The position numbers and the translations under genes were made by a program. A stretch of DNA of 64,000 nucleotides from Petunia secreta. Taxonomy: Eukaryota > Streptophyta > Magnoliopsida > Solanales > Solanaceae. Under the pieces are notes generated by a model. That model made no database searches. It saw only the letters and a program-made list of their open reading frames with translations, and was not told the origin of the DNA. Shown piece by piece: positions 11,758 through 23,652 of this stretch. The stretch covers positions 10,456,001 to 10,520,000 of the forward strand of contig JARKIP010000049.1 of the NCBI GenBank assembly GCA_029990175.1, read 5' to 3'. The stretch's first letter is position 1; every line of letters starts with the position of its first letter.

Positions 11758-13839
11758 ATGTCTGAATTGAATAATGCTGCTCTTGGTGACGATATCCTTG
11801 GGAATAATGGGACACCCCACAAACTTGCTTTGGTTGGGTATGATGAACATGTTGCTACTTTAGAGCAAAGAATTAAAGAACTTGAAGAGAAACTGACAAA
11901 GGTTAATTAACCCGTTGGTAACTCCGCCCATTCAAGGGAATCAGTCGATCCTAGTGGGTCAGCCCGCCCTAACAAAAAGGACCCTATACACCCAGCTGAT
12001 CATCCTGTTGTTTACCAAACAACGCAACCAGCTCCTTACCAAACAGCACCACCTGTTACCTACCAAAGCGCACCAACCGCCACATATCAAGCACCGCCTC
12101 CCTATCCAGCACCACCATCTACTTATCAAGCACCACCTCCTGCACATCCTACTTACCTAAACACAAACTTACCTTGCACCAACACCACATACCCGCAGCC
12201 TTACAACCCCATGTTCACTACTGAAACCAAACAACTCACTTCGCCAGTCAAAGACCATGAAAACTATGAATGGACGGAGAATGAAGCCGATGATGATGGG
12301 ACAAAAGAGAAGGTTCGTAAGCTGGAGGCAGCCTTTAAGAAGTTTGAGTTAGGCAAAACCACTAAAGGCTTAGCTTATGAAGACTTGTGCATCTATCCTA
12401 CTTTGAAATTGCCAGACGGATATAAGATACCGAAGTTCGACCTGTTCAATGGCATTGGAGACCCTATGGCACATCTGAGAACATATTGTGACAAGTTGAT
12501 TGGAGCAGGGGAAGACGAGAAAGTACGAGTAAAGCTATTCAGCCGAAGCTTGACCGGAGAGGCTTTGAGTTGGTTCTTTAAGCAGAAGCCTGGCACATGG
12601 CTCGGCTGGGAAGACATGGCAGCAGATTTTGTAGAACGATTTGGGTACAACACTGAAATGGTACCAAATCGTTTCTACCTGGAAAAGTTGAAAAAGAAAC
12701 CCACAGAAACGTTTAGAGAATATGCTACGAGGTGGAGAGCAGAAGCTGCCAAGGTGCAACCCGTTATGGATGAAAGGGAAATAGTGAACATATTCATCCG
12801 CATTCAAGAGGACATCTATTACGACAAGCTGCTGCATATGAAAAATCAAAAATTTGTTGATGTAGTGTTGATGGGAGATGACATAGAAGAAGAGCTGAAA
12901 AGTGGAAAGATTATTAGCCTGGCTGCACTACAAGCTACTAATATGGCCATCCAGTCAGGAAATGTGAGTCTCTCCAAAAAGAAGAAAGATGAAGTCTCTT
13001 TTGCTGCAACCATTCAAGACCATGCTTTCAACTACTATTATCAAACACCACCACCATACCATCATATACCACCTGAATATCTCGTTTACAACACTCAACC
13101 CACTCGGCCTATATTCCACACCCCAGAACCAAGCCGTCCATCATACTAGCAAAATACTCAAACCAACTACCGAAATGCATCACCATACTCTCCTAGGCCT
13201 CGCCCTGAGGCAAACCAAAAACCCAAAAGGAACTACACTCCACTAGCTGAATCTTGCACTCAATTATTCGAGAGATTGAAAGCTGGCAGGCTTATCGTCC
13301 CGATACCTCAAAAGATGCCAGACAACCCTCCACCTAACTTTGATTAGAGTAAAAAGTGTGCATATCACTCGGGTGGACCGAGGCATGAGACAGAGAAATG
13401 TTTTGCACTAAGAGATAAGCTCCAAGACCTAATAGATGAAAAGGTCATTCATTTGAAGGCGCCAAATGTGCACAATAACCCACTACCCAATCATGGGGAT
13501 GAGAAGGGAAATATGATCGACTCCAGCAAAGAATGCAATTTGGAAGGCACGATTATAAAAGCAAAAACAGTATTTGATGAATACAAGTTCGGCCTGGGGT
13601 AAATCTTGGTTTGCAAAGGAAAAAGTACTACAAAAGATACAAGATGTTATAATTCACTAGAGCAGTTTGTTCCAACTCTGAAACAAGCATCCATCTTTTC
13701 AAGCTACATAAAAACTCTTGAGAGAGAGGGACTTGCCGAAGGTGTTCATGATGTAGAAGATGAGCTGATCGGTCTAAAGGAGCTATTCATGGAAGAATAT
13801 GATGTAGTTCTTGAAAAGCATATTGAAGCCCTGAACATT
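11758..13839 (+). pseudogene. Ogre gag, broken by in-frame stops
   Basis: Begins MSELNNAALGDDILG, followed by a short coiled-coil-like stretch (LEQRIKELEEKL), a proline/tyrosine/glutamine-rich linker of YQ(T/A)P units (about 12000-12200), the capsid core (FDLFNGIGDPMAHLRTYC, LTGEALSWF, FREYATRWR), then CAYHSGGPRHETEKC, the zinc-finger-like motif of Ogre/Tat gag. The frame is kept over 2 kb but carries stops at 11908, 13147, about 13345, about 13600 and 13840. The capsid stretch 12211-13149 is the longest open part (312 codons). No protease or polymerase follows. Confidence 0.8.
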
Positions 13840-14232
13840 TAGAAAGCTGAAGTTGAACAACTGAATTTGCATCACATTCCGAGCATGCCGAGAACCTTAG
13901 TGGAGCTGGGGCATTAGTTATTTTCTTAAATAAAACACGACTTCGAGTCGTTAGCTTTTATTTTTATTGTTTTTCAACTTTGTTGCATCGTTGTTTCCTT
14001 TCAAAGACTATTTCTCAACTCCAATAATAAAAGAATTTCCTATTCTTCATTTTGAGTATGCATCACTTTCTGCAAAATTATTTTAATACCATTGAATCTG
14101 CGACTGCGATGTGAGAAGGCAGTCCAAGACGACGAGTAGAAACCAGACTATAATGATTCGACAAAGGACATTCAAGGAACTTCATAGTTAATCATGAAAA
14201 TCTTATAGCAGACAACTGAGACAAAAACATAT

Positions 14233-14775
14233 TGTCCGTCTACTTTGCTAATTAAAGACTCGGAAGAGATTAGTTAGCATAGAATAGTGAAGCTAGCGAG
14301 GATTTGGGTTGATAGGCTATTTCATAGACAAACTTATCTAAAAGAAGTTACGCTCGGAAGAGGTCTTCTTTCCTCGAGTAATGGGTAGTGCTTTATAAGC
14401 TCAACCATGGCTTTGACAAGCACCGTTGAGGTAACCCTTATAGGCCGGAAGGATTCTAGGGATTACATCAGAACGACTCGGCCATAATATATAAACCCCG
14501 TGCTATAATTGCATTCTAGGCTCAAAACTTGTTTTTCTTGGTTGTGAGAAGGCCATAGATCATATTTACTTGCTTTCCTAGTGTAGTTTGTAGTTGTTAA
14601 TATCATTTCATCACCTTGTTATCCTAGTTTGGCTTAGTCAAATAGGTTTAGTTCCTCTACTACTTTGATCGCATCACTTTGTTCCTTGTGGATTAGACCC
14701 CGACTCCTAGTTGGGTAAATTGTATTGCGATGACCGTTCATACCTCAAGTCGAGGTGTGTGTTGAGCGTTTGTCA
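14233..14775. repeat. Element A 3' LTR, 5'-truncated
   Basis: Matches 989-1158 and then 6254-6617 as one uninterrupted block, which also reveals the empty site of Copia B. It continues 18 bases further to TTTGTCA and then the GACGT duplication. The first ~795 bp of the LTR are missing, including the GC-word region. Confidence 0.8.
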
Positions 14776-14780
14776 GACGT

Positions 14781-16017
14781 CAATAATGCCTTTTTACAAG
14801 GTACCTTGCATGAGATTGTATTCATGAAACAACCTCCAGGTTTTTTGGACTCTAAATTTCCAGATCATGTTTGTCTTTTAAAAAAAGCTATTTATGGCCT
14901 TCGACAAGCTCTGTGTGCATGGTATATGGAGCTTCGGACATTTTTAATCTCATGTGGATTTACTAATGCTTATTCAGACACTTTATTGTTTACCTATCAT
15001 TCTGGTGGAACTCACCTGTTCCTTCTAGTTTATGTGGATGATATCATAATTACAGGTTGTTAAACTTCTGTTATGCACTCTCTTATTGCAACTCTTGCCA
15101 CCCTATTTTCTCTTAAGGACCTTGGTAACCTACATTATTTTCTCGGTGTGGAAGTTACTCCTTATAATGGTGGGTTGATTCTTACGCAACACAAGTATAT
15201 TTCTGATGTGTTAGAAAGACACCACATGCTAGATGCTAAAGGTATCTCTACTCCACTTTCAACAACAGAGGTTTTATTGGCTCATGATAGGTCAGCCCCA
15301 ACCGATGCAACAGAATATCGGCGAGCTATTGGTGCCTTGCAATACCTATCCTTCACTCACCCCAATATTTGATTTGCAGTAAATAAGCTTGCGCAATTTA
15401 TACACTCTCCTACAGTGAAGCATTGGCAGGCTGTTTAACGCCTCTTTCGGTATCTCAAATCTACCATAACTTATGGTTTACCTATAAAAAAGACCTCTTA
15501 TCTTTCACTTGCAGCTTTTTCAGATACTGACTGGGCTGGAAATTATGATGACCGTATGTCTACTTCTACCTACTTAATCTTTCTTAGCCCCAATCCAATC
15601 AGTTGGTCTTCCAAGAAACAATGTATCGTTGCTCGCTCTTCGATGGAAGAAGAATATAGAGCAGTAGCAACAACAGTAGCTGAGCTGAATTGGTTGACCA
15701 ATCTTCTTCGAGAGATGTCATTCCCTCTTCAGAGAGTGCCCACAATATATTGTGATAACATTGGTGCTAACTACCTTTGTAAAAATCCTGTTTTCCATGG
15801 TAGGATGAAATATGTGGCAATTGACTTTTATTTTGTTCGTGATCAAGTTGCCAAAAATGATATCACTATGAAGCATCTACCTACAAGTGATCAACTAGAT
15901 GATCCGCTCACCAAGCCTCTACCCAAGCAGCGTTTTCTTCAACTAATAACCAAGATTGGCCTCCTTCTAATCCATCCAATCTTGCGGGGGCATGATAAAG
16001 CATATCTCAACAAATAA
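14781..16017 (+). pseudogene. Copia element C, reverse transcriptase and RNase H (3' part)
   Basis: Resumes at NNAFLQGTLHEIVFM, the codons that follow the break at 188. Reverse transcriptase shows MKQPPGF, KKAIYGLRQA and YVDDIIITG (about 15030). RNase H shows SSKKQCIVARSS and the DQLDDPLTK end. Stops at 15061, about 15370 and about 15436 break the frame. It ends 20-30 bp before the 3' LTR. Confidence 0.85.
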
Positions 16018-16200
16018 TAAAGCATATCTCATTCGATTTATTGTTTGATTGTTTCCTTATCTTTAGCTAGTTCAAACACTTATGTGTATCTCTTTGTTCT
16101 TATCCTATCAGATTGTGATCATGTTGTACACTATATATTGTGCATTTCTCTATTGAATGAAAGCAGCTTTAGCAGAAACATTTGTGCCTCTTTAAAACTA
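15993..16200 (+). repeat. Copia C 3' LTR (right end approximate)
   Basis: Starts TGATAAAGCATATCTC right after the purine tract TTGCGGGGGCA, following the RNase H region. An AAAGCATATCTCA unit is repeated at 15997 and 16019. TATATATTG near 16133 could be its promoter. The 5' LTR is outside the window, so the right end is a guess. Confidence 0.55.
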
Positions 16201-17370
16201 TCTAGCATGCAGCATTGAAATAAATACATAACCAAGAAAAAAAATATTTAATAAGTGGGAAAATGAATAGAGAAGATAGTTTTTTACTACACCAGGAGAA
16301 GGATGTAATGAAGATGAACAACATGAAGAACGATAAAATGATATTTTTTAATTAACTTTTGATTAAAAAAAAATCATCTCTACAAAATGAAAGACAACAT
16401 CAAAAGCGCACAAATTAAAAATAATTGCAGTACGAATATTATAACATTTACATTAATTAATGAGACTACACAATCAAAATGCTTATATGTACCAACAAAG
16501 CATTACTAATACAATCCTGTTAATACCAGGGGAAAAAATAATCCTGTAAATAGAAGAAAACAAAAAAAGTTCAAACCTGAAATGCTAGTAGAGCAAAAGA
16601 AATAAAAGGAGATAGAAGAGGAAGAGAATGAGAGAAAAGACGCAAGCAAAACTAACACACTTTATGAAGAGAAATCATGCATTATTTACTTCGATTTCTT
16701 GAATAAATACTCAAATTCAGCAGTAAATTAAGTAGATAAAAATATGTGACGAAATTGTCCTCGGCATATCTTACAGATATCGTCATCAGTTAACCAATCA
16801 ACTTCCTCCTCCTGTTGAAATTCCAATGACTTTATCAAAATAGTCAAATTAAACTGATTCTATGCACACCCGTGTTTTTTTAACTAAACATATTAAAAGA
16901 AAGGAAAATGAAGGAATGATTTGAATAGATATGAGAATGTTTTAAAGGATTTACATCAAGGAAAATATGAAAGTTTGAAACTAAATTAACGAACAAAACT
17001 GTGCAAGTGAAAAAACAAAAATGATAAATGATAATGGAGGTGTATTAACTATTTTTCATGGTCACTAATGCTCAGTTTTCCATTTGTTATCTTGTTGAAT
17101 GTAGGGAAAATTCAAAATAGTTAATAGACATTAACACACTATAAGGTCTCTGTAACCATTCAAAATGTCTATGGAATGCAAATGGATATATTTAATTTTT
17201 ATTCTGGAAATTTTTAAGATAATACATTTAATTGAATAAGGAGAATGAGAGGCAAAACAATGTGAACAATTCTATACATTTTTTGGTGAATGATGGTCAT
17301 TGAGCTATGCCACATCACCTAGATATAGACCAGAATTAACATATAGATAGATTTGGGAGTGGTAATTGGA
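16201..17370. other. AT-rich spacer with no clear gene
   Basis: About 1.2 kb between Copia C and Copia E. I see only AT-rich sequence and one short exon-like remnant on the minus strand (16728-16811). Confidence 0.5.
16728..16811 (-). pseudogene. Possible orphan terminal exon
   Basis: On the minus strand TTTCAACAG is followed by a 27-codon open stretch with a coding look (EEEVDWLTDDDICKICRG) ending in TAA at 16728-16730. The acceptor is good but no upstream exon was found within about 1 kb. The product is not recognised. It may be a remnant of a gene fragment or chance. Confidence 0.25.
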
Positions 17371-17375
17371 TAAAC

Positions 17376-17776
17376 TGTTAATAATCAAGATATTTCTGTT
17401 GGTTTTGGTTCTCACCATTGTTGTGATGAAGCTCTGTTGAATAGAACTAAGGAAGAGGAAGACAGAAAGTCTACTCTTTGTTTGGACAAAGAAGAGGTCT
17501 GATGTGAACATTTCAGCTTGTATACGTGGCTACATCTGGGCTTCTCAAATATTATGATGTATTTAGCTAATTTATATTATTTTTGTATATAGTTTTATTG
17601 GTAAATAATTAGTTGTATTTATCCTTTAAGTAGTTAGTATTTTCCTACTTGTATTGTAACACTTGGATAGCAGATTCCTAGTAGGTGTGCACCACTGCTA
17701 TGGAGTTGTATATATTCAGTATATAATAGAATGAAAAAGTACACAGAAAATTCATTCAAACGATCACTTTTCTATA
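17376..17776 (+). repeat. Copia E 5' LTR
   Basis: From TGTTAATAATCAAG to CTTTTCTATA, mirrored at 22370-22770. It contains GTTGTATATATTCAG about 70 bp before its end. The LTR ends in TA rather than the canonical CA. Confidence 0.85.
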
Positions 17777-17788
17777 TGGTATCAGAGC
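17777..17788 (+). other. Copia E primer binding site
   Basis: TGGTATCAGAGC, initiator tRNA-Met type, directly after the 5' LTR. Confidence 0.9.
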
Positions 17789-17865
17789 AACAATAAGAAA
17801 TATCTAGTTTGCAAAGTTGTTTTTTCATATCTCATCTTCTATTTGCAGTTTTTTTTTAAGTTACA

Positions 17866-18630
17866 ATGGATAATGTTGCTAAGACCACTTATTCCTCTAC
17901 TTCTCCTGATTCCTCTTCTTCTACGAGTGGAATCATGGATTCAACCCATGCTCTTTTTCTCCATGCTTCAGATTATCCTGGCATGACCCTTGTGAATTCT
18001 TCTTTTGATGGAAAGGGTTATAGGGGTTGGCGTAGATCTGTTCTCATCGCACTTTCTGCCAAGAACAAGCTTGGCTTCATTAATGGTACCTGTGAATCAC
18101 CAAAATCTGAATCAATTGATTTTCAGTCATGGAATAGGTGTAATGACATGGTGTTGTCATGGCTTCTCAACTCACCATCCAAAGAAATAGCAGATAGTGC
18201 CATTTATTCTAAAACTGCTAAAGATCTCTGGACAGATCTGGAGGTGCGGTTTGGGCAGTCCGATGGTGCGAAACTTTATCATCTCCAGAAGGAATTGAAT
18301 GATCTGATTCAAGGATCTAGTAGTGTGGCTACTTATTTCACAAGAATTAAGAAGATCTGGGATGAACTTGATGCACTGAACACTAATGTCCATTGCAGCT
18401 GTGCTTGCGAGTGCGGGGGTAAGGATAAGGTAACTAAGTCTCTTCAAGATGAAAGGTTGATTCAATTTTTAATGGGACTTAATGAATCTTATGCTTCAGC
18501 GAAGAGTAACATTTTAATGATTTCACCTCTTCCTAGTATTAATCAGGCCTACTCTTTGCTTATCCAAGATGAAAACAAAGAGAGGTTTATGTCAATACTC
18601 AATATCCAACAGATTCCACTTCTTTTCTAG
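17866..18630 (+). CDS. Copia E gag (open part)
   Basis: 254-codon frame starting MDNVAKTTYSS 90 bp after the primer site. It has the plant Copia gag layout: an N-terminal LVNSSFDGKGYRGWRRS block, SWLLNSPSKEI, a DLWTDLEVRFGQSDG helix region, YFTRIKKIWDELDAL, the short Cys run CSCACECGG, and LIQFLMGLNESYASAKSNIL. The frame is lost near 18600, just before the zinc knuckle, which continues in another frame at about 18719 (CSYCKKPGHTVDKC). The protein would form the particle shell; this copy is truncated by the frameshift. Confidence 0.8.
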   Translation: MDNVAKTTYSSTSPDSSSSTSGIMDSTHALFLHASDYPGMTLVNSSFDGKGYRGWRRSVLIALSAKNKLGFINGTCESPKSESIDFQSWNRCNDMVLSWLLNSPSKEIADSAIYSKTAKDLWTDLEVRFGQSDGAKLYHLQKELNDLIQGSSSVATYFTRIKKIWDELDALNTNVHCSCACECGGKDKVTKSLQDERLIQFLMGLNESYASAKSNILMISPLPSINQAYSLLIQDENKERFMSILNIQQIPLLF

Positions 18631-18639
18631 TTGCAAACC

Positions 18640-21600
18640 AAACAAACAACAATAGAAAATATCCCAACAATGAGTTCAAAGGAAAGGGGAGTTTTGAAGG
18701 AAGAAACAATAGCATTAGTTGTTCCTATTGCAAGAAGCCAGGTCATACAGTAGACAAGTGTTACAGAACCATTGATTTCCCTTCAACTTTCAAGTTCACC
18801 AAATCAAAGAAGTTGTCTAATGTTCACAGCAATCTTGTACCTACAGAAGTTGAAGCAAATCAGGTTTCACAAAATGCTGCAATTGAGAATACTGGATTGC
18901 AGCTCAGCACTGAGCAAATGAATCAACTTTCTCAAATGATCATGAAGGCACAAATTGTTCCAGCAAATGCAAGTGCAAATGTTGCAGCTTCAGCTGGTAT
19001 GAAAAACGATACACATAAATGTATTTCCTGCTTCACTCATATCACTTCTAACTCTTGGATACTAGATTCAGGAGCCTCGGAACATATGACTTATGATGAT
19101 AGTATTCTATTTAATGTTAGATCTCTGCCAACACCCCCTCACTGTTAATCTACCTAATTCATACAAGATAACAGTCACTCATGTGGGGAATGTAACCATT
19201 CTTCCTAATATCACTCTAGAAAATGTGTTGTATGTTCCTAGTTTCACGTTCAATTTGATTCCTATTAAAAAACTTTGTTCACATCCTCATTGTACTCTAA
19301 CATTTCCATCTTCCAATTATGTTTTGCAGGCCCCTTCTCTGAAGAGGCCTATGGTTCTTGGTAGAGTCAAAGATGGACTGTTCCTGTTACATCTTCAAGT
19401 TTCAAACCCACTTTCTAGTCAGCTTTCAAATAAAAATAGTGCATTATGTTCTGATGTACTTAGGACTAGGTCAATTTTAGATTTTAATTCAGTTGTTTCT
19501 TCAGTTTCAAATGCTGCAACCATAGGATCTGCTGTAAATCTGTGGCACATTAGATTGGGTCACTTGCCTTTTCCAGCAATGAATAAAATTCAGTTATCTT
19601 CAAATTGTTCTAATATTAACTCTGATCATCCTTGTGCAATATATCCTCTTGCTAGACAATCCAAATTACCATTTTCCTCTAGTGCTATACCTACTTCTCA
19701 CATATTTGAATTAATTCATATTGATACTTGGGGACCCTATAAAACAACTACACACAATGGATATAAATATTTTCTCATTATAGTGGACGATTATAGTAGG
19801 GGAACTTGGACTTTTCTAATAAGTGCAAAAAGTAATGCTTTCTCATTTTTGAAGAATTTCCTCCTTATGGTGGAAAGACAATTTGGAGTTAAAGTGAAGA
19901 AAATTAGGTCTGATAATGCTTTTGAAATGGGATCAGGGAAAATTCATTCTGAATTTTTTGCTTCACAAGGGATTCAACGTCAAAACACTTGTGTATATAC
20001 ACCCCCAACAGAACGGGATTGTTGAAAGAAAGCATAGACATCTATTGGAGACTTCTAGGGCTCTTTTATTTCAGTCCAAAGTACCAGTTCAATATTAGGG
20101 AGAATGTTTATTAACTGCTACTTTTTTGATAAATAGATTTCCTTCTAGAGTTTTAAACAACAAAACACCTTATGAAATTCTTTTTGGCAAACCTCCTACT
20201 TATTCCCATTTGAAGTGTTTTGGTTGTCTTTGTTATGTCTCTACTCTTCCACTTAACCGGAGTAAGCTTGATCCTAGAGCTGCCCCTTACGTCTTCTTAG
20301 GATATCCTTTTGGAATGAAAGGTTACAAAGTTCTTAATCTAGTCACTAATCAAATCTTCGTTTCAAGAAATGTCGTATTTCATGAAAAAGTCTATCCTTT
20401 TACCTATTCTTCACCATCTTCTACTACTGTATTTCCTACTCACTCTCCTTTTCTTATATCTGACTCAGTCACTCACCAATCACCATTAATTTTCACACAA
20501 CCTTCAATCTCTCAACCTAGTTCAACAATTCAACAGTCACCATCACCTTCTTCACCAATTCAACAGTTACCATCACCTTCTTCACCAATCCAACACTCAC
20601 CATCACCTCTTAATCTACACTCAACTTCTTCTTTCACTCCTATTCCTAGAAGATCAGACAGACACCATAATAGACCTTCATATTTAAATGACTATGTGTG
20701 CAACTCTGTCTTCTTTACAGATTCAAATAAGTCATGTTTTCTCACTCCTGTCACTCCAAAAGTACTCTCTTTTGCTGCACTCTCTCATTCAAATCAATAA
20801 ATTTTGAACTTTATCTCTACTATCACAGAACCTTCTTCATATGCTCAAGCCTCTTTGCATTCAGGATGGCAAGAAGCTATGAATAGGGAATTTGAGGCTC
20901 TAGTTTCCGATCAAACATGGGAAATTATTGAATTACCACGAGGAATGAAGGCTTTACCATGTAAATGGGTATACAAGATAAAACATAAATTTGATGGAAG
21001 TATCGAGAGACTGAAAGCAAGGCTAGTTGTTAGAGGATACATTCAAAGAGAGGGGATAGATTTTACTGAAATATTTTCCCCTGTTGTCAAAATGGCAACG
21101 ATCAGATGTATCATGACCATTGCTATCGAAAAAAGATGTGATATTTTTCAACTCGATTTCAATAACGCTTTTTTGCACAGTGACCTACAGGAAGAAGTAT
21201 ATATGAAGTTTCCTATAGGTTTCACATCTCCTAATCCTAGTCAAGTGTGCAAACTCAGAAAATCGTTATATGGTTTGAAGCAAGCATCACGGCAGTGGTA
21301 CGCAAAACTCGCTGCTATTTTAACTTTTAAAGGATTTTCTTCATCATTAAACGATTATTCATTATTCTTCAAGAGGACAGCAAGACTCTATCACAATTGT
21401 AGCAGTGTGTGTCGACGACATTCTGCTAACAGGAGATGACCCTAAGGAAATTTCGGCACTTAAGGTTTTATTAGATGCAGAGTTTAAGATTAAAGATCTT
21501 GGGCAGCTTCACTATTTTTTAGGTTTGGAAATTTTTCGAGAAGATCATGGTTTCATTGTTTGTCAACGCAAATATACTCTTGAACTATTGGAAGAATTCA

Positions 21601-22340
21601 ATTGTGCTCACTTACCTCCAGTCGCTTCCCCATTGGATCCTTCTTGCAAGCTTAGCATTGGTTCTGGAGATTTGCACGCCGATCCAACTATCTATCGGCG
21701 TCTTCTTGGAAAGCTCAATTACCTTACCAATACTCGACCCAATCTATCATTTGTCGTTCAACACTTGAGCCAGTATATGTCAAACCCTCGTATACCTCAC
21801 TTCACGGCATCTCTTCGTGTTCTACATTACTTACAAAAAGATCCAGGTCAAGGATTGTTTTTTTCTTCTTCTCCTTCATTTGACTTAATCGCTTATTGCG
21901 ACGCAGATTGGGGATCCTGTATTGATTCCAGAAGATCCATCAGTGGGTATTTTATTAGTCTTGGTGGCTCACCCATTTCCTGAAAATCAAAGAAACAAAT
22001 TTCAGTATCATTATCTTTAGCAGAAGCGGAACATAGATCTATGAGAAGGGTTATCGCAGAACTTACTTGGTTATCTCGTCTTCTTGTTTATTTATTGGTG
22101 ACTCCTTCTCTTCCTATTACCATTTTATCTGATAGTCAATCAGCAATTAATATTGCCCGGAACCCTGTATTCCACGAGAGAACGAAGCATGTGGAACTTG
22201 ATTGCCATTTCGTCAGGCAACAATTTCTCTCCGGTCTGATTTCGCTTTCTTTTGTCCCTTCGTCTTCTCAGCTCGCCGACTTGTTCACAAAAGCTTTATC
22301 TGGGCCTGCGCATCACAGTATTGTTGGCAAGTTGGGGATT
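18640..22340 (+). pseudogene. Copia E protease-integrase-RT-RNase H, multiply frameshifted
   Basis: In order: CCHC knuckle (18719), protease SWILDSGASEHMT (about 19055), integrase (LWHIRLGHLPFP, HIDTWGP, RSDNAFEMG, ERKHRHLLETSRALL near 20030), a serine/proline-rich linker made of QSPSPSSPIQ-like repeats (20520-20620), reverse transcriptase (CKWVYKIKHKFDG, FQLDFNNAFLHSDL, then VCVDDILLTG at about 21400 where the usual Y of YVDD reads C), and RNase H (YCDADWGSCIDSRRS, FHERTKHVELDCHFV). Frame changes or stops occur near 19130, 20020, 20096, 20800, 21400 and 21983. No part is likely to be functional. Confidence 0.85.
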
Positions 22341-22369
22341 CGTTCCTTCTCCTCCAACTTGAGGGGGGA

Positions 22370-22770
22370 TGTTAATAATCAAGATATTTCTGTTGGTTTT
22401 GGTTCTCACCATCGTTGTGATGAAGCTCTGTTGAATAGAACTAAGGAAGAGGAAGACAGAAAGTCTACTCTTTGTTTGGACAAAGAAGAGGTCTGATGTG
22501 GACATTTCAGCTTGTATACGTGGCTACATCTGGGCTTCTCAAATATTATGATGTATTTAGCTAATTTATATTATTTTTGTATATAGTTTTATTGGTAAAT
22601 AATTAGTTATATTTATCCTTTAAGTAGTTAGTATTTTCCTACTTGTACTGTAACACTTGGATAGCAGATTCCTAGTAGGTGTGTGCCACTGCTACAAAGT
22701 TGTATATATTCAATACACAATGGAATGAAAAAGTACACATAAAATTCATTCAAACGATCACTTTTCTATA
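22370..22770 (+). repeat. Copia E 3' LTR
   Basis: 401 bp partner of 17376-17776 with about 14 substitutions. Confidence 0.85.
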
Positions 22771-22919
22771 TATACTAACTTCACATTTGACTTTTTTCGT
22801 TAATTTCTCGAGCAAACAAGGAACCGAATGAAAGGGGTAACCAAACCAAAAGGGCCCTTAAATGCCCTCTACATTTAGAAGACACATAACCAAATTCTAA
22901 TCGCAATCCTACAATCTGT

Positions 22920-23500
22920 CAGGGGCGGATCCACCGTGCAAAACACGGTTCACGTGAACTCATAGTCTTCCGATGAAACTAGATATATTATGGATATATT
23001 TTTCAAAATATATCTAATATGACATTTGGAAACCCATTCTCTAAAAATTTAAATGGTTCACTTGATCAAATGATGATTCACTTATACTGAAGATTAGGGA
23101 TTCTTATTTAAATGTGCTTTAATATTATTCTACTTAATATCTTATTTAAATGTGCTTTAATATTATTCTACTTAATATATATCAAATAATATAATATTTG
23201 ATTCAGAACCATAGAGAAATCGGTAAAGTTGTCTTTGTGTGTGACCGATAGGTCACGGGTTCAAGCCGTGGAAAATAGCATTTGATACTTGCATCAAAGT
23301 AGGCTGCGTACATCACACTCCTTACGGTGCGACCCTTAAATGGACCATACGTGAACGCGGAATACTTTGTGCACCGGGCGGCCTTATACATAATATAATT
23401 TTTTGACAATAGTTTTTCATGATCTACCACTTTTGGGATATTGCAGCTCCATCCCTAATAATGGTGAACTCATACTCTTGAAATTCAAGATCTGCTTCTG
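22920..23500. mobile_element. hAT-type MITE with 8 bp target duplication
   Basis: Left end CAGGGGCGGATC (22920) and right end GATCTGCTTCTG (to 23500) are inverted repeats with three mismatches, all G/A-type transitions. The flanks are CAATCTGT at 22912-22919 and 23501-23508, an exact 8 bp duplication, the signature of hAT transposition. Without the inserted SINE it is about 377 bp, non-coding. A tandem duplication of a ~39 bp unit (CTTATTTAAATGTGC...) lies at about 23102-23178. Confidence 0.85.
23196..23389 (+). mobile_element. tRNA-derived SINE (Solanaceae type)
   Basis: Contains an RNA polymerase III B-box (GGTTCAAGCCG, 23258-23268) about 35 bp after an A-box-like region, then the GCTGCGTACAT...GTGCACCGGG body and tail that I associate with Solanaceae TS/SolS SINEs. 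It is flanked by ATAATATAAT at 23186-23195 and 23390-23399, a 10 bp target duplication, and sits inside the hAT MITE. Family assignment is from memory of the consensus and is less certain than the SINE call. Confidence 0.8.
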
Positions 23501-23508
23501 CAATCTGT

Positions 23509-23647
23509 AATTAATATTTTATCTTACAAAATATTTTAGATATTTGGAATTAACAAAGAGGTTTGGTTAAAAATTCTCCCTTGTATATGGAGTATTACTA
23601 TATTTAAGATTTTTATAGTTATTTGTATAATAACAAATTAAGTAGTA
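23509..23647. other. AT-rich spacer
   Basis: Short unannotated stretch between the MITE and Copia F; nothing recognisable. Confidence 0.5.
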
Positions 23648-23652
23648 TATAA

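Larger units (their letters stand above)
6618..14232 (+). mobile_element. Ogre/Tat-type Ty3/Gypsy element, 3' half deleted
   Basis: Starts with TGTTGACACCCAATTTTG, a start familiar from plant Tat/Ogre LTRs, followed by a very long LTR (to about 10454), a tRNA-Arg primer site, a long leader and a decayed gag. Protease, reverse transcriptase, RNase H, integrase and the 3' LTR are absent: at 14232 the sequence jumps into the 3' LTR of element A. Confidence 0.8.
194..14775. mobile_element. LTR retroelement A (nested composite) with target duplication GACGT
   Basis: A begins TGATGTGTGGG at 194 and ends TGAGCGTTTGTCA at 14775, flanked by GACGT on both sides inside Copia C. Its 5' LTR is 194-1158 plus 6254-6617 (about 1.33 kb, split by Copia B). 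The last 543 bp of its 3' LTR remain at 14233-14775. The same LTR type occurs complete and solo at 42386-43711, which fixes its length. None of A's own coding region is left: everything between the LTRs is an Ogre fragment. A likely history is an Ogre insertion near the end of the 5' LTR followed by a deletion from inside the Ogre into A's 3' LTR. The superfamily is unknown. Confidence 0.75.
17376..22770 (+). mobile_element. Copia element E, nearly full length, inactivated
   Basis: Two 401 bp LTRs (17376-17776 and 22370-22770), an initiator tRNA-Met primer site, gag-protease-integrase-RT-RNase H in the right order, and the polypurine tract CTTGAGGGGGG before the 3' LTR. The flanks TAAAC (17371-17375) and TATAC (22771-22775) look like a decayed target duplication. 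The LTRs differ at roughly 14 positions, mostly transitions, so this insertion is clearly older than Copia B. Confidence 0.9.

Noticed and set aside
23221..23290. tRNA gene suggested by the B-box
   Set aside because: No cloverleaf; the body and target duplication identify a SINE.
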